The position numbers and the translations under genes were made by a program. From Sphingomonadaceae bacterium (GTDB taxonomy: Bacteria > Pseudomonadota > Alphaproteobacteria > Sphingomonadales > Sphingomonadaceae), in contig JAGREF010000145.1 in the NCBI GenBank assembly GCA_020446665.1, positions 1-6,136 of the forward strand: a stretch of DNA of 6,136 nucleotides, given 5' to 3'. The notes under the pieces are model-generated. The model was not told where the DNA came from, made no database searches, and saw only the letters and a program-made list of their open reading frames with translations. Of the stretch, positions 5,539-6,136 are shown one piece after another; positions within the stretch are counted from its first letter, which is position 1, and each line of letters starts with the position of its first letter.

Positions 5539-5566
5539 CGCCCCTCCCGGGGAATGGGGAGGGGCG
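5539..5566. terminator. GC-rich terminator-type hairpin after the interrupted gene
   Basis: CGCCCCTCCC (5539-5548) pairs perfectly with GGGAGGGGCG (5557-5566) over an 8-nt loop, 18 nt after the stop at 5520. It is preceded by AAAA (5535-5538), which gives a TTTT run after the hairpin when read on the minus strand. No T-run follows on the plus strand. It is therefore an asymmetric terminator that would work best on antisense transcription, or a gene-end hairpin of the type common in sphingomonads. Confidence 0.55.
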
Positions 5567-5952
5567 CCAGATCGCGGAGCGTTGGAGCCTCCGCGTCGCG
5601 GCTGCGGGGTTGGGGGCATTGCGCACTCGTCCCGCGTCGCGGCCCGCGCGGTCCATTGGTGGGGGAGGGTGCAGGCAGGCCAGTTGGCCCGACCCGCATT
5701 TTGCCACCGTCCCGGACCGTGCCGGTCATGTCGGTGCGTCACATCGTGCCACTCGCATCGCGACTCGCACCGTCTTGCAGACCATAGCGCAAAATCGCCC
5801 TGCCCGCATGGCCCTTTGCCAGCGCGCCGCCCTTGCCGCCACCCTTGCCACGCAAGGCAATTTTATCCCCGCCTGAAACACCCCTCTTGCTTTCGAATCA
5901 CAGGCATGATTCCTTATGCAGTGCGTTCGCGATCCAATCAGAGGAACACAAC
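5567..5952. other. Noncoding leader region upstream of nrdB
   Basis: No convincing gene is seen on either strand. It contains a hairpin GCGGAG (5574-5579)/CTCCGC (5589-5594); a duplicated 12-mer CCGCGTCGCGGC (5591-5602 and 5632-5643), itself nearly palindromic; a short direct repeat ACTCGCA (5751-5757, 5763-5769); and a terminator-like hairpin at 5843-5857 followed by TTTT. A very weak promoter candidate is TTGCTT (5887-5892) with a poor -10 near 5911. I do not see a clear NrdR-box pair, although the nrdB promoter should be in this stretch if the gene is not co-transcribed. Confidence 0.4.
5843..5864 (+). terminator. Small hairpin plus T-run upstream of nrdB
   Basis: CCTTGC (5843-5848) pairs with GCAAGG (5852-5857) around loop CAC; alternatively TTGCC (5845-5849) pairs with GGCAA (5856-5860) directly before TTTT (5861-5864). 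The second form has the intrinsic-terminator layout, but the stem is only 5 bp. It could insulate nrdB from upstream transcription or attenuate it. The evidence is weak. Confidence 0.3.
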
Positions 5953-6136
5953 ATGTCGCTGCTCGAAGCCAGGAAGACCTACAAGCCCTTTGAATATCCA
6001 TGGGCTTATGACTTCTGGAAGCGCCAGCAACAGGTCCACTGGATGCCCGAGGAAGTTCCGCTGGGCGAAGACTGCCGCGACTGGGCGCAGAAGATCACCG
6101 AGCATGAGCGGAACCTGCTCACGCAGATCTTCCGCT
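5953..6136 (+). CDS. nrdB: Class I ribonucleoside-diphosphate reductase, beta subunit (N-terminal part)
   Basis: The gene runs off the window after 61 codons. The visible start, MSLLEARKTYKPFEYPWAYD, continues to FWKRQQQVHWMPEEVPLGED, where W-x-PEEV is the characteristic early ferritin-fold signature of NrdB (W30 corresponds to E. coli W48 of the radical-transfer path), followed by the helix beginning ITEHERNLLTQIF. The beta subunit houses the dinuclear metal site and makes the radical passed to NrdA; the metal ligands and radical tyrosine lie beyond the window. ATG 5953 is preceded by GAGGAA (5941-5946) with a 6-nt spacer, a good ribosome binding site. No ATP-cone precedes the ferritin fold, unlike the NrdB variants that carry one at the N terminus. 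Confidence 0.93.
   Translation, partial: MSLLEARKTYKPFEYPWAYDFWKRQQQVHWMPEEVPLGEDCRDWAQKITEHERNLLTQIFR

Noticed and set aside
5726..6001. A 91-codon minus-strand open frame over the nrdB leader.
   Set aside because: It overlaps the nrdB start and has an Arg/Cys/Ala-rich composition typical of noncoding GC-rich DNA, with no family motif.

Overview
The window comes from a GC-rich alphaproteobacterium, most likely Sphingomonadales (Erythrobacter/Sphingomonas-like). Three things point there: the style of the class I ribonucleotide reductase (RNR) genes, a glutathione transferase that reads like the LigE beta-etherase family known from sphingomonads, and the short GC-rich hairpins after genes. 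This is inferred from protein resemblance and base composition, not from a database search. All convincing genes lie on the + strand.

Layout: (1) 72-2105 encodes the catalytic alpha subunit of class I RNR (nrdA), followed by a strong hairpin. (2) 2275-2958 encodes a short sulfotransferase-like P-loop protein. (3) 3021-3869 encodes a LigE-like glutathione S-transferase; a TATAAT promoter candidate sits at the end of the preceding gene. (4) 3870-4008 is a regulatory-looking gap with a perfect 12-bp inverted repeat, a promoter candidate and a Fur-box-like dyad. (5) 4009-4398 encodes a small PepSY-type membrane protein. (6) 4514-4693 encodes a 59-residue two-helix membrane protein. (7) 4748-5520 is a membrane-protein gene split by a 267-bp MITE-like element with 34/35-matching terminal inverted repeats and an apparent TA target duplication. 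(8) 5521-5952 is a 432-bp noncoding stretch with several hairpins. (9) 5953 to the window end is the start of nrdB, the radical-generating beta subunit of the same RNR.

nrdA and nrdB make one enzyme (ribonucleoside diphosphates to deoxyribonucleoside diphosphates) but are about 3.85 kb apart, with five unrelated-looking genes between them. Neither NrdA nor the visible NrdB N terminus shows an ATP-cone, so the usual dATP overall-activity switch seems absent. NrdA instead has a low-complexity N-terminal extension of about 75 residues.

The most unusual structure is the element at 5099-5371. It can fold as an outer 35-bp stem carrying two internal hairpin arms. Removing it with one TA restores an in-frame host gene, and its insertion gives the surviving reading frame an element-encoded tail that stops in the right repeat. 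No CRISPR array, tRNA, rRNA, phage gene or defence system is visible.
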